Below are positions 33,320 to 46,135 of a stretch of DNA of 64,000 bases, in pieces. Source of the DNA: Argentina anserina (Eukaryota; Streptophyta; Magnoliopsida; Rosales; Rosaceae); the NCBI RefSeq assembly GCF_933775445.1, contig NC_065874.1:32558501-32622500 (forward strand). The letters are read 5' to 3'. The stretch's first letter is position 1. The number at the start of each line of letters is the position of its first letter. The notes under the pieces are model-generated. The model was given only the letters and a program-made list of their open reading frames with translations. It ran no database searches and was not told the origin of the DNA. A program made the translations under genes and the position numbers.

Positions 33320-36300
33320 TTATAATGGAAACTCCTTTTGGAGAATGTCCAGATTCCGAGCATCACAAGCTTCCAACATGTCAGTCCTAGAAGCACAACT
33401 GCAACATAGACGAAGCAAGTGTAAAATGCACGTATCGAATTATTGACAGATAACCAATAGATTATGCATCCCTGTTCTTGTAATGATCATACCTTAAAGA
33501 AATCCTCAAGTACTGCCATCCATTATCTGCCTTTGGATTCATGGTAAGAGCTCGAACATAATAGCGTATGGAATCCTCATACATACCCTATACACAAAAG
33601 CAAATAAGAAATAAATAACAGCTCGATGCAACATAGTAAGATGAGCATTAACAGTTAACTACAGAACTATGAATATACATGCCATCTCGGTCAAATTCCA
33701 TTTGATCCTAAGAGGTTAAGGATGCGCATATCACATGGATACAGGCGCAAGACTGGCTTTTGTAGCTTGATTCTTCAAGAATCATAAATATTTCAGTGCC
33801 TGATTATAATGAAGTAGAAACCAACAAGAATCTGAATTCAAAAGCTATAATGAGCATGAACACAACATGGAGTCAAACCTGGTTGGCGTAGCTAATACCC
33901 ATATTAGCCCATGCACGAACATAGTTGGGCTTCAAATCCAGCGCCTAGACATCAAAAGATACACAAAATATCAAAAGTTATTTATGAACTTGATGTTATT
34001 AAGTATTCAAGTTGACATTGTCAGTTTAAAAATGAACTAGATACGCAGTGTTAATAGAAACAAGTGTTCCTCCTCTACGGTTGTCTGTATCCATCAAATC
34101 ACACGACAAATTTACTGGTAAACTAAGTTCTAAAGTCCATCTTTGCAAGTTTCTAGCTCTGGCATGCCAATACAACGGATCAACTATGAGGACCTTTTAG
34201 GTTTTTGATATGCTAACAATTTTGAGCTGGGCCTAAGAAGTGCATACATGGGTTTCCTGGGTATTGAAAATAGAAAAGGGGGGCATATTATGGCCCTCCC
34301 ATGATGACCAGCTGTCTCATACTATTATAATTAGGCTTTCTCCAGTTAAGGACTTTGGTAACTTATGGTATATTAGAGCCTTAAATTTGCAAATCTTGTG
34401 AGCAAAACAGAACTGCGGCAGCAAAATTGTGCAGTACCCACAAAAAGTTGAAAATGCAAAGTATAACACAAGAAAAATAAAAAGGTGTGTCGATGCCAAT
34501 GACCATTAACCCCTACAAGTTTCTAATGGTTGATGAGACAAATTACCTGTTGATAAGCTAATATTGCATCAGCACTCTGAACACTGTTTGCTTGTGTTGC
34601 TCCCAGCTTGTTCCAAAGAGAGTAATCCTGCGGCTTCAGCTTTAAAGCTGTCCTGAAGGACTCAATGGCTTTGTCATATTCTCTTGACAAGTTGTAGAGG
34701 ACACCAAGAACTATATGCACGTCAGCATCCTCAGGTGACATTTGAGCAGCTTCATTGAAAGTTCTGGCAACCTGTATGTTTCCAAATGTATACCTATAAG
34801 CTTAAGGAAAACTGGAAAAAAAAACATTAATTAAAAATTTTATCTTTTTAAATGCCAAGTAGTTTTGTTCAGTGGACTGAAAAATGAACAGGGCCAAAAA
34901 TGCAGTTGGGTAAAAAGGAATCCCTCACCGAACTGGCCATCACTTTTTCATCTCATAGACTCTATGATGCCTTAGCCTTCCATACCATCTATATGGTCAA
35001 CAAGACTAACCACTAAATCAGCAATTGTCTTAGAACTTCACACCTCTAGATAGCTGCAACAAACTATATCCAAAGTTCTGAAAAAAATCGGAATTTTGGG
35101 AACTATGGAGGAGACAATGGAACTCTTTTCTTTTTTTTCATGAATGCTCGCTCAGGCTATCTTTGTTGCTCATTGGACATTATGAATTTGCTGCTACTGA
35201 ACATTATGAATCAAGCAAGTCACTACTTTTCTCCTACAACTGTCTACATGGGAAAGAGGTACATCCCTTTACGCTTCTTGATAAGAGATACAAGTAACTA
35301 CAAAAATAAACCCTATGGGTTCCTTATCCTTTGCCACATGTTTAAAGATTAAAAAATTTGACCAAACATGACTGCATGGATTGGCTTTGTTCTCAATTGT
35401 CTGTATATATATGTCCAGATCCACTTATGTGTCCATTTTATTGATAAGCTTATATACAGAATAAAAAAACCAATCACAATGATCATTATAGAGGCCAGTA
35501 CTTACATCAGCATAGTACAAAGAATCTGACAATTCTGGTCGTGCAAGCACTCCATACTTTGGGTGATTACGTAGCCATCCATATAAATATTTCAAAGCAG
35601 CTGACTGCTCCAGTTCTGCAATAATAGTCTTATTTATTTTCCAGTAGATTGTTTCTAAAGAAATGAATCACATTTTCTTGAAGTTTATAAGCTGCAGGGA
35701 AAGTCATTAATTTGATACAATTATTAACTACTTAAACTTTGTGAAATGGCTGGTCACTACTGATATCCATCTGGGAAAGGAACGGCTTACCATTAGTATG
35801 ACTCACTCCAAGAGCAAGAAGCACTTCTAGATTAGTTGGATCAGCTTCCTGTGCACGCATCATGGCTGCAATAGCCTGCAAAATCAAATTCAGGACATTA
35901 TCATCTTATGAATTTAAGAATGATTAAATAGATGAATTAAAGGGTCAATAAATGGACGTTGTGAATAGACACAGATTAGTTATATAAAATAACATATATC
36001 TACAGAACTATTAAATAGTTTTAAATAGTTGTACTTTGTAGTAAGAAATATGCCAAGAGTTTCTGAACTATAAAAAGAGGACTACCTGCTGATCATCATC
36101 ATTTTCTGCATGAGCTATTCCAAGTAGCCTCCAACCTTCAGCATTGTCAGGGTTCTTGAGCACTTCAGCCTCCAAAGCAAGCACTGCTTCACTTAACAGA
36201 CCTTTATGGAACATGTCCTGGCCTTCTTTTAATGGGTTAGGGTGACCAACATAAGGGTTCATATCAGAAAAGACATAGACGCCCCTTGAACTATCCAATC

Positions 36301-39300
36301 GCGATTTGGAAGCTACTTGCTCATTTAGGAACCTATTTAAGGATCAAGGAAATTACGTGATATGGAAGGAAAAATCAATGGCCGAAGAACATGAGTAATA
36401 AGAGTCCCATGATCACAGAGAGAAGAAAAATTAGCCACGGAAGTATGTATTTATAAATCAATAGCCATATCTAAAGTAAAAGGAGAGCACACAAAAGATT
36501 CCACAAGGCAGGCATGCAAAAGAAGTAAAGTCAAACATGGATAATATTTCCAGCTATTAGAAAGTCAACTTACTCATCATATGCATTAGCCCAGCCATCA
36601 GCAGACCCGTCCCCCAATATTCCTTCACCAACCTGATTTCCAAATTCCTCTGCCCAGTCATCAACATGCAACTTAGAGAACTGATTCACCCACTGATCAT
36701 CAACTGATCCATGCTGATCTTGTTGAGAACCAAACTCATTTGCCCATTGATTAGCACGAGATAACTGAAAGCCATTGGTAAGGCAGCAGAAAATTAAAGG
36801 TCAATATTAGCACATTGCACACCAATTTAAAGTAAAAAACGCACTTAGATACATGTTTGGTGATTTTGAACAGTAGTTATAAATCAAAATTAATCTCAAC
36901 CTGTGACCCCGCTACCATATGAAAAAAAAAACTTTCACAGACCAAGAGGCGAAAGAAAGAAAGACAGAAGTACAGATTCAATTTTTTCATACTCAGACCA
37001 GACTCCTACCTCCACCTCCCCATGCACATATTCGTTAGCCCAATCAGAACCGGCATTGTACTGCTGTTGATATTCTCCTGCCCAATCCCCAGAAGTAGAT
37101 GGTGTGGCCTGCTTGACTTGATTATCATCAATAATAAGTTCACCACGACTCATCTTTGATACAAACTGGAGAAACCTTGACTTCTGCATGCCCCAAAGCA
37201 GATATGTGAACAATAATTACAAAAGCTTTGTTATACTAATAAACAATATAAAAATTTAGGAAAAGTAATATGTAATGTGAGGAAGTCAAAAACGCATTTG
37301 TAATATAATTATTGACAAATCGGGGGGTAAGAAATACTTTGGCTAGAAATTAAATGTTATGATTAAGATCCCCCCGCCTTTTTCAGGCCAAATGTTCAAG
37401 GGTTAAACCATGCAGAGGTCGATGGCACAACCGCACAATTTTCTATAGGCAGGTAAAGCACAACGATAGAAGTTGGAACAATTCTGAAATCTATAGGAAA
37501 CTGTTATTATGTTCAAGTGTTTAACTATTCTTGGGTATTCAATGCTTTGAATTTTTAAAGCACTGAACGTCTAAACTTGGGTCTGAACATTACTTATTAC
37601 AGTATTTCACAGGTCAGTATCTGAGGACATGAATATATTACAACCATCAATGTCGATATTTCAGAATTCAGTAGCCATTTGAGGTCATTTATTACTGGAA
37701 CACAGTTTGCTATTATTTGTAAAGCATACTTTAGATATAGAATCCCAAAATCTGAGTATGATAGATCACTTAATTAAGCAAAACAAGAAAAGTCAGTTAC
37801 AAGGTCAATGCATGAGTATAACAGGAAAGTGAATGATAGCTTCCGAAAATCATTTGATGGTCCAATATATTAAAAACCTCCGTACGTGTGTCTGAAAAAT
37901 GAAGGCACAAGTATTCATTTGAATATTAGACAAACCTGAAATTTTGGGTCCTCATTCTGTGCTAAGGTATGTGCAAGCATACGGGTCTGCTCCATTGCAG
38001 CTAAGCTTGCCATATTTCCACCTCTCATATGATCTGCAGACATCATCTGAGATTGTTCCTGCAACCAGCAGAGAGACGTATATCTATCAGCACCATCACA
38101 CAATTTGAAATCATTTCTAATCTTGGATCCGTTATTTTATAATGAATTGAACAAGCAGCCAATACACAAAGAACGCAATAGTTGAACTATTAAATTCAAA
38201 GATTAATGCGACACAAATTAAAGAGATTAAGGTGTCAAAACATGTAATCTTCACATTTATATTTTATCACATTTAGATTTTTGTCCATGGTGTATCACAA
38301 CTTTCCAAGATCTTGTGTCTTCTTCAGCAAAGATCCCTGCTCCGACATCTAAAATCATATTTATTCATTTCCCAGGGTAATCTGAACAATTAAAGGACAA
38401 AAATCTCTCAACTGCAGCCAAACCAAGATATGAAACATCATACACAATCCTCACCCATTCTTAATCCAACCGCTCTGATTGCATAATTACTTGCTAGTAA
38501 AATTCTGCCTCAATCAATTAGGGTCCACCATTGATCAATAACACTTACAATGTGCCTGTAATACAAGCAACAATATTACTTTACCTGCTCGAATTCAGAA
38601 GCCCAACCATTGGCACCATGTTGTTGCTCAAATGAGTGAGCCCACACATTAGGATCACCACGATCTACTCTGTGCTGGCCAAATTCTGTGACCCACCCAT
38701 CTGTAGCATGGGCACCAGGTTTCTGAATAGCTTGGGATTCGTTCCAATAGCCTTCTAGTTCCCGGAACCTTACAGGGAGAGGCCCTTTACTATTGGTGTC
38801 ACCGTCGATATCTAGTGAGCTTAGAAGTGCATTTACCTGGAAAATAAATGGTACAAAGTTAGTCGGCAACATTATAATTTTATACTCCAACATGATTGCT
38901 CAAGACATGTCTAAAAAAAATTATCTACCATGGTAAAAAAAAAAAAGAGGAGGTAGGACAACCATATTTTATCAGTCAATACATAAACACAACGATGCTC
39001 ATCACGGTTGGTTTACCCCTTGAAGGCCTATGTAGCAAACAAAATTATCCGAATAACACAGCAGAAATGAAAAAAAATGAAATCTCTAACCTGCCCATTT
39101 ATAAAGTCCTCGCTCTTGTCTGCAAAAAAGTGTCGGGCCATGATGCTGCTGCGATCACGTATGCATTGCTTGTCACCAGCAGACAATCCTAACACCGGAA
39201 GTTGAGTAGGCCGGAAGGGCATCCCGCCACGGCTACTTTCAACAAATGAGTGCAAAAAGCTTGACAGCACTCTCTGCGGTGGCCCTGCAAGACAATATTG

Positions 39301-40894
39301 TAACAGAGAATTTAGAAAAATGGATCCCATTCACCGCTGAAGATAGTCACTGTGATGCAGGAGCAGGTGAATAAGAGGTAATATAGTAAAATAGGGAGGA
39401 GGAGGTTGAAAGGAGAAGGAGAGTAGAGAAAGAATAGGTAAGAGGATAGAGAACAGGAGGTTTAAGAAAGCAATAATCTCAATATTTAGTCTGACCTTAA
39501 CTCAATACAAAGCTCCTATTTATAAGAACTAGTTATCAAAATTCTAAAACAGCTAGGAAAGACAACCTCCTAATATAACTAAGTAACCTGATAACTTTAG
39601 AAACTAATAATTCCTAAATTAACCAATCTTGAACATAAGACATTCCTAAAAGCATCTTAGATATTACTACGGATTCTACATCGCACTCCTATTACTTCCC
39701 CTGTCATCGAGAACCTAACTTCATACAGGTGAATAAGTGAACTCTTCATCCCTGGAAGAGTCAAGTTCCCAGCCTAAAAGCTTAGCTTGGGTTGCTAGGT
39801 GGAGAAGTCGGTACATAAACCTATCTACTTCACACTAGTGCTAGAATAAAGAAGCTTCATACAAACCTTTTCCTTAACCACAAAGTACTACCCCAAGCCT
39901 TACCCAACCACAAAAGCACCAACACAAGCTTTTCCAGACCTTTTGCCCAAGCCACAAAACTAAACGTGGCAAAACTGCTATTACTCCTCCCATGATGAAC
40001 TATAAAATTTCAAAATACTCTAGCTCAGTCATGGATGCATATTGATTACTTCCCCGAACTATCTTAAACTGCTAGCTGGGAACTCTTTCATAAATTGATT
40101 TAAAAACAACAAAGTTAAGCTATACTTCTTGAGCTTCTTCCTAAGATCGAGGCCTAAATCCTTTCACAAATACTACAGTTAAAAGCAGCTCACATTCACA
40201 TATCCAAATGTATTTCTCAATCCAAAACCTCTTACACGAAACGCAAAATTTAAGCTTGTTTAGTAAGTTAAATTAGAGAACTGTAGCAATGAGTAGGAAT
40301 CATACCATCCAAAGTCGGCTGAAACTGAGCAGCGGAGCCGCCGCGATCATACATGACCTGAGGGCCGTGCATAGGAGGAAGCTGAGCGCCTTGAACCTCA
40401 TCCCAAGCATTCTCAAGCATTCCATTGCCGCCAACAGAGTTGAAGTTGCGAAGAAACTCCGAGCTCTGCGTCACAAATTCACCACCACACAAAACTAAGT
40501 AAACACAAAACTCATTCAATTCATAGATTAGAGAGCACAGAAATCAAACCTGAGCTCCGGGCGGCATGAAGGCCTGGTCAAACTCCGACCCGGGGAGCTG
40601 CTGGCCGTGCGCGTCGGGGTGAAACTGCGCACGCGCATCGGAGGAACTCGTCGGCAGCGAAGACGGGAGCTCCTTCAAGTCCTGAAAATCCAAACAACGA
40701 GAACCGAAACGACGCCGTTTAGGATCAGAAATATAGAGGAAATTGGGAGGAGGAATTGAGAAGAGAGCGCGAACCTGGCCTTTGGCGGAGGAGTTGAGAA
40801 GAGCGTTGGCGAGATTGCCGAAGGGATTGGCGGACGACGATGAGCCCGGTACGGCGCAGGCGGCTCCGCCGGTGACAAGCTCACGCATGGCCAT
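33320..40894 (-). CDS. PEX5: PEX5, peroxisomal targeting signal 1 receptor (15 coding exons, 750 aa)
   Basis: The cycling import receptor binds C-terminal SKL-type signals in the cytosol and carries cargo to the peroxisome; in plants it also carries PEX7 with PTS2 cargo. Coding exons, minus strand: 40894-40775, 40681-40550, 40465-40306, 39284-39091, 38836-38585, 38058-37936, 37183-37010, 36764-36574, 36332-36086, 35875-35791, 35615-35506, 34771-34547, 33944-33879, 33587-33493, 33398-33320. All phases join and all introns are GT-AG. Cys13 is the likely monoubiquitination site used for recycling. Nine WxxxF/Y pentapeptides, the docking motifs for PEX14/PEX13, lie at residues 250, 267, 280, 361, 375, 392, 410, 422 and 443. 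TPR repeats that bind the signal fill about 460-725, and it ends LQKEFPL. The length is close to the roughly 730 residues of Arabidopsis PEX5. The exon 7 donor could lie 6 nt earlier. No lesion was found. Confidence 0.97.
39345..40250 (-). mobile_element. Possible LTR-like insertion in PEX5 intron 3
   Basis: The 1,021-bp intron (39285-40305) contains, on the minus strand, TTATAAATAGGAGC (about 39513-39526) followed by a CT-rich leader-like stretch, as in LTR promoters. No clear ends or target duplication were found, so the borders are only the suspicious span. Confidence 0.3.
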
Positions 40895-41268
40895 CGTCGA
40901 TGAAGGTCTCTACAGCTTCGTCTACCTTAATCCTGTATAGTGATATATACAACTACCACCACTGTTTGTTTTTAGTTTTCTGGGTTTTGATTTTTATATC
41001 AGTATGAATAATAAATATGAATAAAGAAAAAGAAAGGGATAAAAAGAAATGAAGGATAATCATCATAATAATAATGGTTGGGATTCGGAATGCAGTTATT
41101 TTTTGAATGGATAGACTCCTCGATTTTCTTCCTATTTGCCAGACTTATCAGATGTTCTTTCAATATTTTAACGTGTTTTGGTCTTCTTCCGTTGAGTTCT
41201 GACCGTGATGTGATTCTTCTCTGAAGTGAATCAATTGTGTTTTTTTTTAACTAGAATTTTACGTACAA
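40895..41268. other. PEX5 upstream region
   Basis: Presumed promoter and 5' UTR of PEX5. A TATATA-type sequence at about 40943-40948 is close to the ATG, so I do not assign a TATA box with confidence. Confidence 0.4.
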
Positions 41269-43594
41269 TCTACTAGGCGTAGCTAGAGATATAGTATTGT
41301 AGTAGGACTATTGTTTGTAACATCCATTTTTACCTTAAGATAAATCACTAAAAGAAAAAGCGGAAATTAAACTCTAAATTCTAAAATTTAGAATTAAACT
41401 TTAAATTCTAAACACTAAATTTGTAACATTCATTTTTACTTTAGGAGAAATCACCAAAAGAAAAACCTTAAACTTTGAACACTAAACTCTAAATTTGTGA
41501 CATCCGCTTTTATCCTAGGAGAAATCACCAAAAGGAAAAGACGAAATTAAACTCTAAACTATAAACTTGTAACATCCATTTTTACTCTAAGATCAATTAC
41601 CAAAATGAAAAGCCATAAACTCTAAATACTAAACTCTAAATTTTTAACATCCATGTTTACTCTAGGAGAAATCACCAAAAGGTAAAGCCGAAAGTAAACT
41701 CTAACTTTAAACTTTAAACTTGTAACATCAAATTTTACTATAAGAAAAAAAGAAATCACTGAAATGAAAACACTCCAAACTCTAAATTTGTAACATCTAT
41801 TTTTACTCTAGGAGAAATCACCAAAAGGAAAAACCGAAATTAAACTTTAAAACACTAAATTTGTAACATCCATTTTTACTCTAGGAGAAATCCCCTTAAA
41901 CTCTAAACTATAAATTCTAAACACTAAACTATAAATTTGTAACATCCACTTTTACCCTAACATATATCACCTAAAGAAAAGGCCAAAATTAAACTCTAAA
42001 TTTGTAACGTCAATTTTTACTCTAAGAGAAATCACCAAAAGAAAAAGGCCGTAAACTCTAAACCCGAAATTTATAATATCTATTTTTACCCTATTAGAAA
42101 TCACCAAAAAGTAAAGCCGAAAGTAAATTATAAACTCTAAATTTGTAACATCAATTTTTACTCTAGGAAAAAAATCACCGAAAAAAAAACACTCTAAACC
42201 CTAAATTTGTAACATCCATTTTTACTCTAGGAGAACTCTATACACTAAACTCTAAATTTGTAACATCCATGTTTACTGTAGGAGAAATCACCAAAAGGCA
42301 AAGCTGAAAATAAACTCTAAACACTAAATTCTAAATTTGCAACATTCATTTTTGCCCTATGAGAAATCACTAAATGGAAAAGCCGAAATTAAAATCTAAA
42401 CTCTAAATACTAAATTTATAACATACATATTTACTGTAGGAGAAATCACCAAAAGGGAAAACTACACTAAACTATAAATTTGTGACATCCACTTTTATCC
42501 TAGGAGAAATCACCAAAAGGAAAAGTTGAAATTAAACTATAAACTTGTAACATCCATTTTTACTCTAGGATAAATCACTAAAATGAAAAGCTGTAAACTC
42601 TAAATACTAAACTCTAAATTTGTAACATTCACGTTAACTCTAGGAGAAATCACCAAAAGGCAAAGCCGAAAGTAAACTCTAAATTTGTAACATCGATTTT
42701 TACTCTAGGAGAAAAGAAATCACCGAATAGAAAAACGCTCTAAACTCTAAATTTATAATATCCATTTTTACTTTAAGGGAACTCTAAACTCTAAATGTAA
42801 CATCCATTTTTTTTCCTAGGAGAAATCACCAAAAGGCAAAGCTGAAAGTAAACTCTAAACTCTAAACGCTAAACTCTAAATTGGTGACATCCATTTTTAC
42901 CCTAAGAGAAATCATGAAATGGAAAAGCTGAAATTAAACTCTAATATCTAGATTTGTAACATCCATGTTCACTCTACCATATATCATTAAAAGGGAAAAT
43001 CTTAAACTCTAAACTCTACACTAAACCCTAAATTTGTGACATCCACTTTTACCCTAGCAGAAATCACCAAAATGAAAAGCCAAAATTATACACTAAACTC
43101 TAAATTTGTAACATCCATTTGTACTCTAGGATAAATCACCAAAAGGAAAAGTCGTAAACTCTAAACACTAAACTCTAAATTTGTAACATCCATTTTTACC
43201 ATAGGAAAAATCACTAAAAGGCAAAGCCGAAAGTAAACTCTAAACTCTAAATTTGTAACATCAATTTTTACTCTAGGAGAAAAAAATCACTGAAAGGAAA
43301 ACACTCTAAACTCTAAAACACTAAACTCTAAATTTGTAACTTCCATTTTACTCTAAATTTGTATATTGCTTCTATGGCAGCTTCATTTCTATATACTAAA
43401 ATACATGAATGAGTCGGAATGACTGTGTAACAACGGGAAGCATACATGTAGATATGTAATTGAAGTTCCTGTTAAGATTTAGCATTTGTGATTTTTACTT
43501 TTCACAAGTTCACGACAATCTAAAAACTAAACACAACTACAACTAAATTAATCAACCAGAAAATTCTAGAACAACGCGCATGCGCATTACCTAG
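41269..43594 (+). mobile_element. Non-autonomous Helitron A, enlarged by a minisatellite
   Basis: It starts with TC after an A (TCTACTAGGCGTAG) and ends with the Helitron signature CTAG before a T (43591-43595). A short hairpin of the ACGC...GCGC type lies about 10 bp upstream of the end. It has no terminal inverted repeats or target duplication, as expected for insertion between A and T. Outside the array (41269-41316 and 43361-43594) it matches Helitron B at 45867-46135 along its length. No Rep/helicase is encoded. Confidence 0.82.
41317..43360 (+). repeat. Minisatellite of ~2 kb, about 29 variant units
   Basis: Each unit has a core GTAACATCCATTTTTACTCT, then AGGAGAAATCACCAAAAGG, AAAGCCGAAATTAAAC, and a variable number of degenerate heptads (TAAACTC, TAAACAC, occasionally TAAACCC) like the plant telomere repeat. 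Spacing between cores varies from about 45 to 100 bp because the heptad number differs. It is present only in Helitron A. Confidence 0.9.
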
Positions 43595-43891
43595 TTTACT
43601 ATATATTAATTTGGCTTGACTATTCACATTGTGAACAAATGTATTTTCGAATATGTCCTCTCTCCTTCTCTCTCAATTGAACCATCGTACGTGTTGGTGT
43701 AGGTTTATGTCTAGCTATAATCAGCACGATTATTAGCATACTTAGGCTCAAAAACAACTCAACCCCGCAGTACAAGAAGGGAGCTAGCTACACCAACTGT
43801 GTAACGAGTCGCCCCGCATCTCGAACCAATTACAGACGCCCCCACACGCGCATCTCAAAGAAAGCTCTCGAAAACACCTCAACTGGACTAA
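43595..43891. other. Short unassigned segment
   Basis: No gene. A GTGTAACGAGTCGCC-type sequence near 43799 is unassigned. A three-fold repeat of GTGAGTAAAATGACTTTT at 43916-43990 belongs to the adjoining MITE. Confidence 0.4.
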
Positions 43892-44665
43892 GATTCAGTT
43901 TGGGACAATTATGCTGTGAGTAAAATGACTTTTGAGTATGTTGTGAGTAAAATGACTTTTGAGTATGTTGTGAGTAAAATGACTTTTAGATTTGTTGTGA
44001 GAGAAATCAGTTAAGGTGTTTGGTAAAATGTTTTCAGAAGTGTTGTGAGAACGAAAAGTTATTTTTGGTGTTTGGTAAATTGTAAGTAAACAATGCTCTT
44101 GAATTGATAAAATTACACAAATGATATAAAAAAATTATTAAGATTATTACCATGATTATAATGAATATTAATTAACTAAATTATATAGACTATGAGTTTT
44201 CATTATTTCGGTAAAATATTTTGCAATTGTACTAAATACAAAAGCTATCCAAAAAGGTTACAACAACTACAAATGGATGTCGTGATCTCAATTAACTATT
44301 TATATATTGATCTAAATTTATGTTTAACATTTTTTTGAAGGAAATATCTTTAACATTTAAATCTACCTTAAACCTAATATAATATATAATCATTATTATC
44401 TACCTTAAAGCTAAACAATTATTATCTATGTATTAAACACTCTCTTCTTTGTTCTCTCCCGTGTTTTCCAAAAACTTAGTGTCTTTTTTCAAAAGTGGTT
44501 TTCCAAGTTTCAAAAGCACCATGAACCTAGCTTTTGAATTTCAGTTGTTGGAGAAATCTATTATGGTCAAAAGTAGCTTTTGGGAACTTTACTAAACACC
44601 ATTTATTTTTCCCAAAAGCTAAAGTAGCCCCAAAAGCAGTCCCAAAATATGTCCCAAACTGAGTC
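43892..44665. mobile_element. PIF/Harbinger (Tourist-like) MITE, 774 bp
   Basis: Terminal inverted repeats GATTCAGTTTGGGACA and, inward from the right, GACTCAGTTTGGGACA are flanked by TAA (43889-43891 and 44666-44668), the target usually duplicated by Harbinger elements. There is no coding capacity. Confidence 0.78.
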
Positions 44666-45386
44666 TAAGTCTCATATCGGAGGATGAGTGAATGATTTAC
44701 CTCAACTCAACTATTAAAGGTCAAACTCTTGACTTTATAAGATAAACAATCTTGACTACTTAATGTTACTCTGCATAAATTACTATCTATCTGACTTAAG
44801 CATCGAAGAGTTGAAGACCACACCACCGTGGTCTCTACTCTGACGAGCTGTACTACTTGTGACAAGAACGAGGGCAAGGAGCACGACACAGTCAGTGTAT
44901 GAGTAGTTGAGTGTATTGTCATAGCGTAGTATACAACATTAACATTAGCGTCGTCTGTGGGAAACCGTAACAAAAGGTTCCCGTGATACAAATGCAATAC
45001 CTTGCAAAGCAATTGCATTTCAAAATGAGCACCCCTAATTCCCTGCCACCCAACCACCCAACCCGTCCGATGGTCACGTGGAGGACGTCACAGACCTTAG
45101 CTTAAACCATCCCCTGCCCTCCCCAAATGAAGATTTCATAATCCTTACCCCCACCCCTGGGACTGTTACGGGCACTAGTGCAACACCCGACCCCGTTGCC
45201 GCCGCAAGGTTAGCGAGGATGGCAAAGGACCTCGCCGAGAGTAAGCAGGGGGAGGTGGTTGAGCGCGAGAAGGCTGCAGCTTTGCAGGCCGAACTTGACA
45301 AGATGAGAGCGCAGTTAGCAAAGGCTGAGCGCAATCGACAACAAGAGGAGTCACAATGTGCAATCAAAAGGGAGATATCAAGTTAA
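44666..45386 (+). pseudogene. Ty3/gypsy (Tat/Ogre-like) remnant: LTR end, primer site and gag start
   Basis: An LTR-like tract ends near 44944. It is followed by TTAGCGTCGTCTGTGGGAA, resembling the sequence just inside the LTR of Tat/Ogre-type gypsy elements. A 102-codon frame (45078-45386) contains DPVAAARLARMAKDL and EKAAALQAELDKMRAQLAKA, the coiled-coil gag N-terminus of such elements, then stops. Nothing downstream continues the element. The MITE at 43892 abuts the LTR start. Confidence 0.55.
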
Positions 45387-45866
45387 TCTGAGCATTAGCT
45401 TAACCCCATGCGAGCTTGCTAGGAAATGGCCTCCATCCCCCAAACGCATTCGCAGCGAAATAGTTATCGTCATTACATGTTAGAGGTAGATTTTGTTAGC
45501 TGATTAAATTTGTGTCTATGTCATGTAAATGTATGAGCGAAACAAAACGATTGAACCTTGTAGTATTACATATAAATGATCTAATCATGAAGACACTTAT
45601 ATCTTTATAAAAGAAATCTAACCATTGTTTTGATTAATACTAACACATCATTGAGACCAATTAATTAAAATCAAGCACGAATATTAATTGCAGTCATTAA
45701 AGACTCAGTTTTTTTTATTTCTTTATGTTAATCAAGTTTTTTTTGCTTTCACTTCTTCTTTTTCTATAATTCTTCGTCTTGGTCTCTAAATGCTTTGATG
45801 CATAATGTGACTTCTTCATATGTTGATGAAAACTAATGGGAGTAAATTCTAGGGGAGTGGGATCGA
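45387..45866. other. Unassigned AT-rich segment
   Basis: No gene or repeat recognised. Confidence 0.5.
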
Positions 45867-46135
45867 TCTAGACGTAGTCAGGGATATAGCGTTGTAGTAG
45901 GACTATTGTTTCATATTGTATATTTCTTCTATTGCAACTTCACTTCTATATACTAATATACATGAATGACTCTGCAACAATGAGAAGTAGGCATGTTGAT
46001 ATGTAATTGACGTTCTTGTCAAGATTTAGCATTGTGATTTTTATTTTTCACAAGTTCACAACAACCTAACTACACAACTACAACTAAATTAATCAATCAA
46101 AAAATCCCGCAGCAACGCACGAGCGTATTACCTAG
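45867..46135 (+). mobile_element. Non-autonomous Helitron B, 269 bp, without minisatellite
   Basis: It begins TCTAGACGTAG after an A, and ends with a small hairpin (ACGC ACGA GCGT) and TTACCTAG before T at 46136. It aligns with Helitron A on both sides of that element's array: GTAGTAGGACTATTGTTT runs straight into the 3' half (TTCTTCTATTGCAACTTCA). Confidence 0.82.

Noticed and set aside
41317..43360. CRISPR-like array or centromeric satellite
   Set aside because: Units are contiguous with variable heptad numbers, no unique spacers exist, and the array is bounded by Helitron ends in a plant genome.
45074..45367. Minus-strand frames opposite the gypsy gag start
   Set aside because: Antisense shadows of a compositionally biased coiled-coil coding stretch.
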